The notes below the pieces were generated by a model. It worked only from the letters and a program-made list of their open reading frames with translations, searched no databases and was not told the origin of the DNA. 15,158 bases of DNA, from NCBI GenBank assembly GCA_024280785.1, contig JAJRPK010000462.1, positions 1 through 15,158 on the forward strand, written 5' to 3'. This DNA is from Gammaproteobacteria bacterium. Its GTDB lineage: Bacteria > Pseudomonadota > Gammaproteobacteria > Pseudomonadales > UBA7434. Position numbers and translations under genes: made by a program. Shown here in pieces: positions 1-6,962 of this stretch. Numbering within the stretch: the stretch's first letter is position 1; every line of letters starts with the position of its first letter.

Positions 1-18
1 CCTAGCTATTCGCGCCAT
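1..18 (-). CDS. Possible start of rseB/mucB (partial, runs off left edge)
   Basis: Downstream of the rseA stop, on the same strand, an ATG at 16-18 opens a frame reading M-A-R-I-A-R to the window edge. A G-rich stretch (CCGGGG) lies about 6-10 bases upstream and could act as a weak ribosome binding site. In sigma-E operons the gene after rseA/mucA is normally rseB/mucB, encoding the periplasmic partner of the anti-sigma factor. Only six codons are visible, so the identity rests on gene order alone. Confidence 0.3.
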
Positions 19-58
19 CAAAACCCCGGAATAAATTAAATTAGTCACAAAAAGAGAG

Positions 59-697
59 TTACTCTTCTTCAAAATTGGCCAATCTGGCAAAAGGAATAAT
101 CCCTTGTGAACTTTGCTGGGCCGCATGATTTGTGTGCCGCAATATATATTCGTTCAATCGTTGTTGCGCTTTCGCTGCTTGCTCTTGGGATGTTGCTTGT
201 GAACCTTCATCCAATACCGGCTGGGAATTAGAGCCTGAGGCTAACTGTAAAGCTCGTAATGGCTCTCCAACCGCAGAGTGTTTACCGTTAGAGCTGGCAT
301 CATTAACAACATCGCTAGCTATTTGTAATTCCGATTGCTCATCTAATGACTGGTACTCTTGCACAGCGACAACTAACGCTAAAGCCACTGTGGCGGCCAC
401 TGCAAATCGGCGCCACGCAGGCGTAGCAGAAGGTGCGACGGGGTCGCCTGCCAACACCGTTTCGTTTTGTATAGCGGCCGACACCGCTGCAGAAAAATCA
501 GGCGCAGCAATGGTAGAACCTGCCAGTTCGCCGCGAATAGCCATACCCGCCAGATGATGACGCTGCCATTGAGCTAACAAAGCTTCAGCCTCTTCCTCAG
601 TAGCCGTATCTAACGTTTTAAGTAGACGTCGGAGTTCCAACTCGTCGGATTCACCGTCCATTACTGCTGAAATTGATTCTCTAGTCTGATCGTTCAT
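59..697 (-). CDS. rseA: Anti-sigma-E factor, RseA/MucA family
   Basis: Single-pass inner-membrane protein that binds RpoE in the cytoplasm and releases it when envelope stress triggers proteolysis. The N-terminal cytoplasmic part begins MNDQTRESISAVMDGE and carries the E-L-E-L-R-R-L-L helix typical of the sigma-binding domain. One membrane segment (FAVAATVALALVVAV) lies at about residues 98-112. The periplasmic C-terminus (RLNEYILRHTNHAAQ, then GIIPFARLANFEEE) matches the conserved MucA/RseA end. I chose the ATG at 695-697, giving 212 residues, because the family starts at MNDQ. A longer in-frame start at 733 would add 12 residues and begins inside a tetranucleotide repeat. It follows rpoE with a 78-base gap and is probably co-transcribed with it. 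Family assignment is firm; the exact start is less so. Confidence 0.9.
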   Translation of the reverse strand: MNDQTRESISAVMDGESDELELRRLLKTLDTATEEEAEALLAQWQRHHLAGMAIRGELAGSTIAAPDFSAAVSAAIQNETVLAGDPVAPSATPAWRRFAVAATVALALVVAVQEYQSLDEQSELQIASDVVNDASSNGKHSAVGEPLRALQLASGSNSQPVLDEGSQATSQEQAAKAQQRLNEYILRHTNHAAQQSSQGIIPFARLANFEEE

Positions 698-726
698 AAT
701 GTATTTACCGCTTGCTATTAATCTAT

Positions 727-754
727 CATTCATTCATACATTCATTCATTCATT
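727..754. repeat. Tetranucleotide tandem repeat (CATT)7 between rpoE and rseA
   Basis: Seven consecutive 4-base units: CATT, CATT, CATA, then four more CATT. On the coding strand of rseA these read as a run of AATG units, each with an ATG and each shifted by one frame. The tract lies about 30-57 bases upstream of the preferred rseA start. A long-form rseA start at 733 falls inside it. A tract of this type is prone to slipped-strand length change. Confidence 0.85.
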
Positions 755-775
755 GCCAAAAGAAAATCTATACCT

Positions 776-1348
776 TTATTTATCAAGCACCGGTTGTAAC
801 TGTTTATCTATCGCCTCTCGTGCTCGAAAAATTCGAGATCTCACCGTTCCTACCGGGCAAGCCATAACATCGGCAATGTCTTCATAGCTCAGACCATCAA
901 ACTCACGCAAAGTTACCGCTGTTCGCAAATCTTCAGGTAATCCATCTAAAGCTTGCGCCACAACAGTCGCAACTTCTTCACAGTGAAGGACACTCTCTGG
1001 AGTTTCATTATCTTGCAAAACATTGAAACCGGCATAATCATCAGACTCACCGATATCAATATCGGTATTCGGAGGACGCCTGGATCGTGACACTAAATGA
1101 TTTTTGGCCGTGTTAATCGCAATTCTATACATCCAGGTATAAAAAGCACTTTCGGAGCGAAAGTTGTTGATCGCTCGATAAGCTTTAATAAAAGCCTCCT
1201 GCGCAACATCCTGCACCTCAGAATGATCCCGTATATAACGTGAAATCAAACTGTGGATCTTATGCTGATATTTTAAAACCAACATGTCGAACGCTCGTTT
1301 GTCCCCTTGCTGTACTCTGGCAACTAACTGTGCATCAGTATCGCTCAT
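776..1348 (-). CDS. rpoE: Extracytoplasmic-function sigma factor RpoE/AlgU
   Basis: Sigma factor that directs RNA polymerase to envelope-stress promoters. The 190-residue length matches RpoE/AlgU (about 190). Region 2 covers roughly residues 10-95 and includes the D-V-A-Q-E-A-F core-binding motif at 47-53 and W-M-Y-R-I-A-I-N-T at 72-80, which belongs to promoter melting and -10 recognition. Region 4 covers roughly 130-185, with the helix-turn-helix GLSYEDIADVM...GTVRSRIFRARE recognising the -35 element. The start overlaps the stop of a 69-codon ORF by ATGA, suggesting translational coupling. rseA follows on the same strand. A match to the factor's own promoter type lies at 1743-1770, consistent with autoregulation. 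Divergent nadB upstream is the usual neighbour. Confidence 0.96.
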   Translation of the reverse strand: MSDTDAQLVARVQQGDKRAFDMLVLKYQHKIHSLISRYIRDHSEVQDVAQEAFIKAYRAINNFRSESAFYTWMYRIAINTAKNHLVSRSRRPPNTDIDIGESDDYAGFNVLQDNETPESVLHCEEVATVVAQALDGLPEDLRTAVTLREFDGLSYEDIADVMACPVGTVRSRIFRAREAIDKQLQPVLDK

Positions 1349-1554
1349 TTAGCGTTTTCGTTCCCTATCCAGAGGCCAACGAAGTAAAATTCAATAGCTG
1401 ATAATTGCGTAACAGTACCTGCGCGAGCCATTCTAAAAAAAGCAGCGCCCCATCTATTACAGTTGCGAGTATTACAGTTGCGAGTATTGCTATTCGGAGT
1501 AACACCTAACACTGCTGTAATTTTACTTTGCCCACAATTAAACTGCTTATCCAT
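1345..1554 (-). CDS. Small uncharacterised ORF overlapping rpoE (possible leader peptide)
   Basis: A 69-codon frame starts at ATG 1552-1554 with a reasonable ribosome binding site (GAGGG, 9 bases upstream) and ends with TGA in a 4-base ATGA overlap with the rpoE start. The product shows no domain I recognise. It has scattered cysteines, a duplicated N-T-R-N-C segment caused by a 15-bp tandem repeat in the DNA, and a mildly hydrophobic C-terminal stretch (LSAIEFYFVGLWIG). Position between the predicted rpoE promoter and rpoE would suit a coupled leader ORF. Equally, it may be non-coding 5' leader that happens to be open. The start signal and overlap are visible; function is unknown. Confidence 0.35.
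   Translation of the reverse strand: MDKQFNCGQSKITAVLGVTPNSNTRNCNTRNCNRWGAAFFRMARAGTVTQLSAIEFYFVGLWIGNENAK
1456..1485. repeat. 15-bp exact tandem duplication in the rpoE leader
   Basis: ATTACAGTTGCGAGT occurs twice back to back (1456-1470, 1471-1485), followed by a partial third start (ATT). As 15 is a multiple of three, the duplication keeps the frame of the small ORF and yields the repeated N-T-R-N-C peptide. Confidence 0.9.
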
Positions 1555-1899
1555 TAAATATTTCCCTCATACTACCGTCGTGGCACTAGTGACCCACCAG
1601 CAGTAACAAATTGAGTCCGACTGCAACAATATCAACTTAACTAGCCTAAATCATCGTTCAACCGAGCTGCAACCGGTTCTTAACACATTTGATTTAGAGT
1701 ATTTACTTGTAGATAGTAGTTTAAGTCATTGAGTCGTGCGAATTAGACCGCTACCATATCATAGAGTTCCTTGCATAACTGGCGGTTTTTACTTGAACCG
1801 ACAGAGCGTATCTGGCTAGGTCTCTCCTTAAGTAGGACAATGAAACCGCAAGTTTATCCGTATAAACCAACCCAAATCTCTTGATATGAGCGCAATTTG
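1555..1899. other. Divergent nadB/rpoE intergenic region
   Basis: This 345-base stretch separates the divergent rpoE and nadB units and should hold both promoters. On the minus strand it contains a good sigma-E-type promoter. On the plus strand I see no convincing sigma-70 promoter for nadB: TTGAAC at about 1793 lacks a good -10 partner. I also see no clear NadR-type box. A 14-codon frame from ATG 1840 to TGA 1884 is present but its AGGA is too close to the ATG to be persuasive. Confidence 0.6.
1743..1770 (-). promoter_or_regulatory. Predicted sigma-E (AlgU) autoregulatory promoter of rpoE
   Basis: Read on the minus strand, GGAACTC (1764-1770) is followed by exactly 16 bases and then TCTAA (1743-1747). 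This matches the RpoE/AlgU consensus (GGAACTT, 16-17 bases, TCTGA or TCNAA) at nearly all key positions. It would start transcription near 1736 and give a leader of roughly 390 bases before rpoE. Autoregulation of rpoE/algU is well established in relatives; its use here is inferred. Confidence 0.6.
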
Positions 1900-3540
1900 A
1901 TGACCACAGTCGAACAATTTGATGTAGTTGTTATCGGCAGCGGCGCTGCTGGCTTAACTCTAGCACTCACGCTAGCTAAACATGCAAATGTAGCGGTTAT
2001 TTCTAAAAGCCAACTCAGCGAAGGCTCGACCTATTATGCGCAAGGAGGTATAGCTGCGGTTCTCGATGCAGCAGATAGTGTCGATGCACATTGCGCCGAT
2101 ACTCTAAAAGCTGGCGCAGGTTTATGTCATGAAGACACGGTGAGATATACCGTTGAACGCAGTCGTACTGCTATCGACTGGTTAGTCGAACAAGGAGTTG
2201 CCTTTACTAGAGAACAAGACAACTCAAACGATAAGAAAAATAACAACGCCAACTCTCAAGCACACACCGACTACCACCTCACACAAGAAGGCGGGCACAG
2301 TAGCCGACGAATCATTCACGCAGCAGATGCCACAGGCAAAGTCGTATCGGAAACCTTAGTTAACCGACTTCGCGATCACCCAGCGATAAAAACTTTTGAA
2401 CACCATGTTGCCATAGACATAATTGTACATAGAGATAGCCCCACTCCGGTCTGCAGTGGCGTCTACGTCCTCGACTGTGAAAACGATCAAGTACTGACGT
2501 TTCAAGCACGCTTTGTTGTGCTCGCGACCGGGGGAGCTAGCAAAGCTTATCTATACACCAGCAACCCGGATGGCGCTAGTGGCGATGGCATTGCGATGGC
2601 TTGGCGAGCAGGCTGTCGAGTTACAAATATGGAGTTCAACCAGTTTCACCCCACCTGCTTGTACCATCCACAAGCTAAATCATTTTTAATTACCGAGGCA
2701 GTAAGAGGCGAAGGTGGCAAACTTTTACTGCCGAACGGCGAAAGGTTTATGCCTCGCTTTGACCAGCGAGCCGAGCTGGCGCCAAGAGATATCGTAGCTA
2801 GGGCCATCGACCATGAAATGAAACGTTTAGGGATTGATTGTGTTTATTTGGATATTAGCCACCGCAGCACCAACTTTATCACTACTCACTTTCCAAACAT
2901 TCATAGTCGATGCTTAAATTTGGGTATCAATATGTGCCGCGATCCAATACCTGTAGTCCCAGCGGCCCACTATACCTGTGGCGGTGTAGCCGTAGACCAA
3001 CAAGGTGCTACCGATATTACTAATTTATACGCTATCGGAGAAACCAGCTTTACCGGCTTGCACGGAGCCAATCGAATGGCCAGCAATTCACTACTGGAAT
3101 GTATTGTTTACGCGCAGTCAGCGGCCGCGTCTATTATCCAATCTCTCGAAACCACTGAATGGCAACCCAACCCGTCACACTGGGACGAAACGCAAGTAAC
3201 TGATTCAGATGAGGACGTCGTCATCGCCCACAACTGGGATGAATTAAGACGTTTTATGTGGGACTACGTAGGAATTGTAAGAACATCAAAACGGCTAGAA
3301 CGTGCTCAACATCGGGCTCAGCTACTGCGCAATGAAATAGCTGAATACTACAGCAACTACCGCGTATCTAACGACCTGATAGAGCTTAGAAATCTAACAT
3401 TAGTCTCTAGCCTTATCATTGAGTCTGCTTTGTCTCGCAAAGAAAGCAGAGGCCTTCACTATACATTGGACTTTCCTGACCCCCTTCAGTTTGCACACGA
3501 CACCATACTTTACCCACCAAACTACCGAGCAAGCAGATAA
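1900..3540 (+). CDS. nadB: L-aspartate oxidase NadB
   Basis: FAD enzyme oxidising L-aspartate to iminoaspartate, the first step of de novo NAD synthesis in the cytoplasm; NadA then makes quinolinate. The FAD-binding motif GSGAAG is at residues 13-18 and STYYAQGGIAAV at 43-54. Further family blocks follow in order: EGGHSSRRIIHAADATGK, the NMEFNQFHPTCLY block, EAVRGEGG, LAPRDIVARAID (catalytic Arg region, near residue 295) and GETSFTGLHGANRMASNSLLE (near residue 380). A helical C-terminal domain follows. Length 546 matches the family (about 540). Position 43 is Ser where SdhA has the covalent-flavin His, as expected for NadB. ATG 1900 was chosen over the adjacent TTG at 1897; GAG about 9 bases upstream is a weak ribosome binding site. 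Divergent from rpoE, convergent with ygfX. Confidence 0.97.
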   Translation: MTTVEQFDVVVIGSGAAGLTLALTLAKHANVAVISKSQLSEGSTYYAQGGIAAVLDAADSVDAHCADTLKAGAGLCHEDTVRYTVERSRTAIDWLVEQGVAFTREQDNSNDKKNNNANSQAHTDYHLTQEGGHSSRRIIHAADATGKVVSETLVNRLRDHPAIKTFEHHVAIDIIVHRDSPTPVCSGVYVLDCENDQVLTFQARFVVLATGGASKAYLYTSNPDGASGDGIAMAWRAGCRVTNMEFNQFHPTCLYHPQAKSFLITEAVRGEGGKLLLPNGERFMPRFDQRAELAPRDIVARAIDHEMKRLGIDCVYLDISHRSTNFITTHFPNIHSRCLNLGINMCRDPIPVVPAAHYTCGGVAVDQQGATDITNLYAIGETSFTGLHGANRMASNSLLECIVYAQSAAASIIQSLETTEWQPNPSHWDETQVTDSDEDVVIAHNWDELRRFMWDYVGIVRTSKRLERAQHRAQLLRNEIAEYYSNYRVSNDLIELRNLTLVSSLIIESALSRKESRGLHYTLDFPDPLQFAHDTILYPPNYRASR

Positions 3541-3625
3541 TCAATATTTTAATTTATACCATCGTGTCAGACTGAGACGCTCTACCCTGATTCTACAATA
3601 AAGATTCAGCTCTGCAGCTAAAACC

Positions 3626-4042
3626 TTATAATGACAGGCACACAATAAGCCTCTGCCATGAATAAGAATCTAATGTATCGCGCCAAACAAGCCATTTAAC
3701 TTTCTTGCCCGCTGGAAAAGTGACGTACGATAAAACCAATAGGAATGGTAGCCGCTTTACTAATTGAAGCTCACGCACAGTCAACCATTCTTGACTAACG
3801 AGAAGCTGCCAATTCTTATCATAATATTTGATGCCGGTCGGCATACTTTTTACACCGCAAAAATTGCGCCTCCACTCCCATACGAATAAAACAGAAATAA
3901 ATACAAGTAATAAAATAGCTATACTACTGTTTGCCGAAACGAGCATTCGCTGTACAAGAAGCGCCACGGCACAAGAATAAATGACGATAAGATAAGATCT
4001 GCCCCACAATGAAAGAGAACATTGGGTTTGAAAGGCTTCCAT
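3626..4042 (-). CDS. ygfX: YgfX/CptA-family inner-membrane protein
   Basis: Small membrane protein of 138 residues with two hydrophobic segments near the N-terminus (about 16-30 and 41-55), then a basic W-E-W-R-R-N-F turn and a soluble C-terminal part. Size, topology and position directly after sdhE match YgfX (CptA), which in enterobacteria is encoded with SdhE and has been described as a membrane partner or toxin-like protein. Sequence identity is not obvious by eye, so context carries much of the call. I use the ATG at 4040-4042, which has a strong CAGGAG six bases upstream. A GTG at 4079-4081 would extend the frame 13 residues but lies inside a palindromic repeat. Faces nadB with a convergent 85-base gap. 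Confidence 0.75.
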   Translation of the reverse strand: MEAFQTQCSLSLWGRSYLIVIYSCAVALLVQRMLVSANSSIAILLLVFISVLFVWEWRRNFCGVKSMPTGIKYYDKNWQLLVSQEWLTVRELQLVKRLPFLLVLSYVTFPAGKKVKWLVWRDTLDSYSWQRLIVCLSL

Positions 4043-4072
4043 GCCAAACTCCTGAAATTCATAATCCAAGGA

Positions 4073-4098
4073 GAATGGCACTTACTTAAGTGCCATTC
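4073..4098. repeat. Palindromic mini-element, copy A
   Basis: A 26-bp near-perfect palindrome: GAATGGCACTTA, two bases (CT), then its reverse complement TAAGTGCCATTC. One further base pair extends each side. It sits in the 67-base gap between sdhE and ygfX. The 11 bases on the left (TAATCCAAGGA) and right (TAATCTAACAG) share 7 of 11 positions, including the first five, in the same register as the exact direct repeat around copy B at 8427-8476. In RNA it could form a 12-bp hairpin inside the sdhE-ygfX transcript; there is no T-run, so it is not a standard terminator. Confidence 0.8.
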
Positions 4099-4109
4099 TA
4101 ATCTAACAG

Positions 4110-4391
4110 CTAAATAGACATAGCCGATTTTTTATAGTCCAAAATCATTTCTACCATTTTAGCCAGCTCAGCGTCGGACGCTGGTTCCTTTTTTAAAAAC
4201 CAATTAAATAACTCTTGATCCTGGCAAGTTAGCAACCGATTGTATAGTGTCTGCATCGGCGCATCGAGTCGGGAATACTGATTTTTTACAAAGGGCTCTA
4301 AGACCAAATCTAACTCAAGCATACCCCGGCGGCTTTGCCACACTACTCGATTAAATCGAGCTCTGTCTGGCCCTGTTGTCGGATTAGTCAT
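4110..4391 (-). CDS. sdhE: FAD assembly factor SdhE (CptB family)
   Basis: Small cytoplasmic protein that promotes covalent attachment of FAD to the flavoprotein subunit of succinate dehydrogenase and fumarate reductase. The 93-residue length fits the family (about 90). The signature R-G-x-x-E is present as R22-G23-M-L-E26 within RRGMLELD, and the conserved second half Y-N-R-L-L-T-C-Q-D-Q-E-L-F-N-W-F is clear. The gene precedes ygfX on the same strand and is divergent from ygfZ, an arrangement seen in other gammaproteobacteria. The start at 4389-4391 has no strong ribosome binding site; GGG lies about 16 bases upstream. Confidence 0.95.
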   Translation of the reverse strand: MTNPTTGPDRARFNRVVWQSRRGMLELDLVLEPFVKNQYSRLDAPMQTLYNRLLTCQDQELFNWFLKKEPASDAELAKMVEMILDYKKSAMSI

Positions 4392-4420
4392 AAGCGGGCA
4401 TAGTAACCCAAGCGTGTCGG

Positions 4421-4434
4421 AAAAAGGCCTTTTT
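4421..4434. promoter_or_regulatory. 14-bp perfect palindrome upstream of sdhE
   Basis: AAAAAGGCCTTTTT is a perfect dyad 30-43 bases upstream of the sdhE ATG. It has no loop, so it suits a protein-binding site better than a terminator. No regulator can be named and chance occurrence is possible. Confidence 0.3.
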
Positions 4435-4457
4435 ATCTTGAATGTTGGCCAAGCTGT

Positions 4458-4667
4458 CTATTTCAACTCGTGGATTACTTCAGCACTAAGGTGTCCCCCG
4501 CGCGCTAAGAGATCCTTTATTCGTACCGGGCGTTTATTGTTATAATACTGTGCAGCAAGCTTGATCCTTTGTTGACATAACGAACATCGAACCGTTACAC
4601 CGAGCCATGGCTGCATAGTCGACCAAACCTTGCAAAAAAGTACAGATCCAAAATTAGAGAGCGCCAT
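4458..4667 (-). CDS. Doubtful small ORF between sdhE and ygfZ
   Basis: A 69-codon open frame on the minus strand starts at ATG 4665-4667, only 24 bases from the divergent ygfZ start. The product has a C-S-L-C pair in the middle and a C-terminal ARGGHLSAEVIHELK, but no family I recognise. There is no ribosome binding site, and a good extended -10 element for ygfZ lies inside it on the opposite strand. It may be the untranslated leader of sdhE, a decayed gene, or a small orphan protein. I lean towards non-coding. Confidence 0.2.
   Translation of the reverse strand: MALSNFGSVLFCKVWSTMQPWLGVTVRCSLCQQRIKLAAQYYNNKRPVRIKDLLARGGHLSAEVIHELK
4538..4546 (+). promoter_or_regulatory. Extended -10 promoter element, probably for ygfZ
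   Basis: TGTTATAAT is a perfect TG-n-TATAAT extended -10. The -35 region around 4517-4523 is poor, as is common with extended -10 promoters. Transcription would begin near 4553, about 140 bases before ygfZ. Confidence 0.45.
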
Positions 4668-4691
4668 TTTTACGCCATTTTAGGAAATTAC

Positions 4692-5819
4692 ATGCAAGCT
4701 AAAGCTTCTCACTCTTTAGATTCTTTTTGGCAGGGTATCCTGGAGTCTCTGCCACCCCATGAATTTCGTCATCAGCACAGTTATTTTTCTGAATGCGCTA
4801 ATTACAATCAACAAGTGCAGCAAAATATTTACCCTTTGCACCAACTAGGCTTATTGTCTATTGAAGGGCCCGATGCTACGGTATTTTTGCAAGGACAGCT
4901 TACTGCGGATGTGGAAGCATTAGAAATCAATCAAGTAACGCTTGGCGCTCACTGCGATGCCAAGGGACGGATGAACAGTAATTTTTATCTCGTCCGACAC
5001 GCCAGTAATCACTATTTACTACAAATGCCCTTGAACCTCGTAGAATCCGCTAAAAATGCGCTTACTAAGTATGCGGTTTTTTCTAAAGTAACACTCGAAA
5101 ATATGTCCACCCGCTACGCTGCCTTTGGCTTTAATACGACATCGTTAACCAGTAAAATTCTGGGCGACGTCGAAAACTTGTTGGTCGTCGATAAGGAATG
5201 CGATAAAAAGCCGCTGCCACCAACGCGACTCCTCAGTCTTTCTATTCCATCTGTTGGTACGATTGTCTGGATAAATCGACCACAACTAAGCACTCTTATA
5301 AGCTCACTGCAATCCTTGAAATCTGTACCCGTTTGGTCAGGGTCAGCACAGTGGGAACAGCGATTGATCGATGCCGGCATTGGATTTATACAACCACAGA
5401 CTGTGGGCGAGTTCATTCCCCAAATGCTAAACCTCGACCAACTTGACGGCATTAGCTTTTCCAAGGGCTGCTATACCGGCCAGGAGATTATCGCCAGAAT
5501 GAAATATCGGGGCCAAGTAAAGCGACGCTGCTATCGATTTAATCTTTCGTCCCATAAGGGACCTTCTTTGCAACCAGGTAATAGCATTATCGATGGCAAT
5601 GACAAGTTAGTAGGCGTGGTCGTGAATGCCATTGAAAGTACTGAGGGAACATGGGGTGGTCTCGCGGTGATCAAAAACATACCAATCACTGAACAATCTG
5701 TATTCAAAATTACCATCGACGGTGCGAAAAATGCAAAAGACAGTCGCCCGCTCTCCTTACTCCCACTTCCTTATGCTATACCTAAAGAAGAGAATATAAT
5801 TGACACCTTTGACAACTAA
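4692..5819 (+). CDS. ygfZ: Folate-binding protein YgfZ
   Basis: Cytoplasmic tetrahydrofolate-binding protein related to the aminomethyltransferase GcvT, needed for assembly or repair of certain Fe-S enzymes. The family signature K-G-C-Y-T-G-Q-E is at residues 258-265 with the redox-relevant Cys260, followed by IIARMKYRG. The N-terminal GcvT-like half contains L-S-I-E-G-P-D-A-T-V-F-L-Q-G-Q-L-T-A-D at about 55-73. At 375 residues it is longer than E. coli YgfZ (about 326), with an extended N-terminus (the first 45 residues or so) and a C-terminal tail. AGGA sits about six bases before the ATG. Divergent from sdhE; followed on the same strand by the HDOD gene after about 100 bases. Confidence 0.94.
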   Translation: MQAKASHSLDSFWQGILESLPPHEFRHQHSYFSECANYNQQVQQNIYPLHQLGLLSIEGPDATVFLQGQLTADVEALEINQVTLGAHCDAKGRMNSNFYLVRHASNHYLLQMPLNLVESAKNALTKYAVFSKVTLENMSTRYAAFGFNTTSLTSKILGDVENLLVVDKECDKKPLPPTRLLSLSIPSVGTIVWINRPQLSTLISSLQSLKSVPVWSGSAQWEQRLIDAGIGFIQPQTVGEFIPQMLNLDQLDGISFSKGCYTGQEIIARMKYRGQVKRRCYRFNLSSHKGPSLQPGNSIIDGNDKLVGVVVNAIESTEGTWGGLAVIKNIPITEQSVFKITIDGAKNAKDSRPLSLLPLPYAIPKEENIIDTFDN

Positions 5820-5840
5820 ACGGCTACCTTATTTTATAAT
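5809..5840 (+). promoter_or_regulatory. Candidate sigma-70 promoter for the HDOD gene
   Basis: A perfect TTGACA (5809-5814, overlapping the ygfZ stop) and a perfect TATAAT (5835-5840) are separated by 20 bases, longer than the usual 16-18. Both hexamers are exact, but the spacing makes strength uncertain. Confidence 0.35.
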
Positions 5841-5921
5841 GGGTATAGGCTTCCTTGGTCAGAGATACCGCCACTCAATCATCGATACACGTTGCTAGTA
5901 ACGGAGAGAGTACCAACACAC

Positions 5922-6758
5922 ATGTCTGAATTGATCGAGCAAGTTCGTTCGTCGCTGATCGAAGCCTTGGAAAGTGACCGCCTGACTTTACCTACGCTTC
6001 CCGAAGTGGCACTGAATGTTCGTGAAGCTGCCGAGGACCCCAATGTCAGCATTCCTTCACTATGTAGTGTTATTGAAAAAGATGCCGCTGTCACTGCCCG
6101 TATTATTAAAGTCTCAAATAGCCCCCTTTTTAGGGGCAGTGTTGCCATTGAAAGCCTGCAAATGGCGACCACTCGCCTTGGTGTTAACTACACCTGTAAT
6201 TTAGCAACCGGCCTTGCAATGGCCCAGATGTTTCAAGCTACAACAGAAATAGTCGACACTTTACTCCGGCATAGCTGGGCCAAGAGCATGGAAATCGCTG
6301 GAATTGCTCAGGTGCTAGCGCGTCACTGCACCAAACTTCAAGAGGGCCAGGCGAGTTTGGCGGGACTTACCCATAGGATCGGTGTTTTACCTATCCTCAC
6401 CTATGCCGAAGACAACAGAAAGTTACTTAGCGATGTTGGCACTTTGAATGGCGTTATCGATGCCGTGCACTCTGATATCGGCAGCAGAATTCTCAAGGCG
6501 TGGGACTTTCCTAAAGAATTGATCGATATCCCCCTGCAATATATGGACTTTCAACGCGATGCACCTTCTGCAGATTATGCTGATTTGGTAACGGCGGCTA
6601 CGCTACAAAGTGCCGCAGGTACCGATCACCCTCTCGCCCAAATTGATTTATCTACCGTTAAAGCCTATGACCGGCTGGGGCTTAACGATGAAAATACTGA
6701 TGAAAATAACACTCAACTTGTTGAGCACATCGAATTAGCCGTTGCCGTATTTGAATAA
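5922..6758 (+). CDS. HDOD-domain signalling protein
   Basis: Protein of 278 residues consisting almost entirely of an HDOD domain (about residues 21-220), a catalytically inactive relative of HD phosphohydrolases. The typical opening L-P-T-L-P-E-V-A-L-N-V-R-E-A-A-E-D-P at about 23-40 and the I-I-K-V-S-N-S-P-L-F-R block are clear. HDOD proteins take part in signalling linked to cyclic-di-GMP, chemotaxis or stress in many proteobacteria. No GGDEF, EAL or receiver domain is attached, so a specific role cannot be assigned. I chose ATG 5922, which follows GGAGAGAG by 11 bases, over an upstream TTG at 5892 with no ribosome binding site. It may be co-expressed with ygfZ or use the promoter at 5809-5840. 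Confidence 0.9.
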   Translation: MSELIEQVRSSLIEALESDRLTLPTLPEVALNVREAAEDPNVSIPSLCSVIEKDAAVTARIIKVSNSPLFRGSVAIESLQMATTRLGVNYTCNLATGLAMAQMFQATTEIVDTLLRHSWAKSMEIAGIAQVLARHCTKLQEGQASLAGLTHRIGVLPILTYAEDNRKLLSDVGTLNGVIDAVHSDIGSRILKAWDFPKELIDIPLQYMDFQRDAPSADYADLVTAATLQSAAGTDHPLAQIDLSTVKAYDRLGLNDENTDENNTQLVEHIELAVAVFE

Positions 6759-6962
6759 TTAAATTGCTATGGTTAGAAAAAACAAACCGAACAATCAAAA
6801 AAATAAAGACCAATAATTATCGTTAGACTCTCCTGATAATCCCCAATATATCCCTATTTTTCTGCACCCTTTAATTACGCCCTTCGCAATAACAAAAGAA
6901 ACTCTTAGTAAACGCAGCTTTGTTGAACGCCGAAAATATACAAGCCTCCAAGCAGCCAGATG

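Noticed and set aside
132..557. Plus-strand ORF of 141 codons
   Set aside because: It lies wholly antisense to rseA, has a cysteine- and alanine-rich composition typical of a shadow frame, and has no ribosome binding site or recognisable domain.
1840..1884. Possible 14-codon leader peptide before nadB
   Set aside because: AGGA is only two bases from the ATG, too close for normal initiation, and there are no repeated regulatory codons or attenuator hairpins.
3541..3625. Terminator between convergent nadB and ygfX
   Set aside because: Only short self-complementary pieces such as AGCT...AGCT are present; no stem with a T-run is convincing.
5114..5464. Minus-strand ORF of 116 codons
   Set aside because: Antisense to the conserved core of ygfZ; no domain or start signal.
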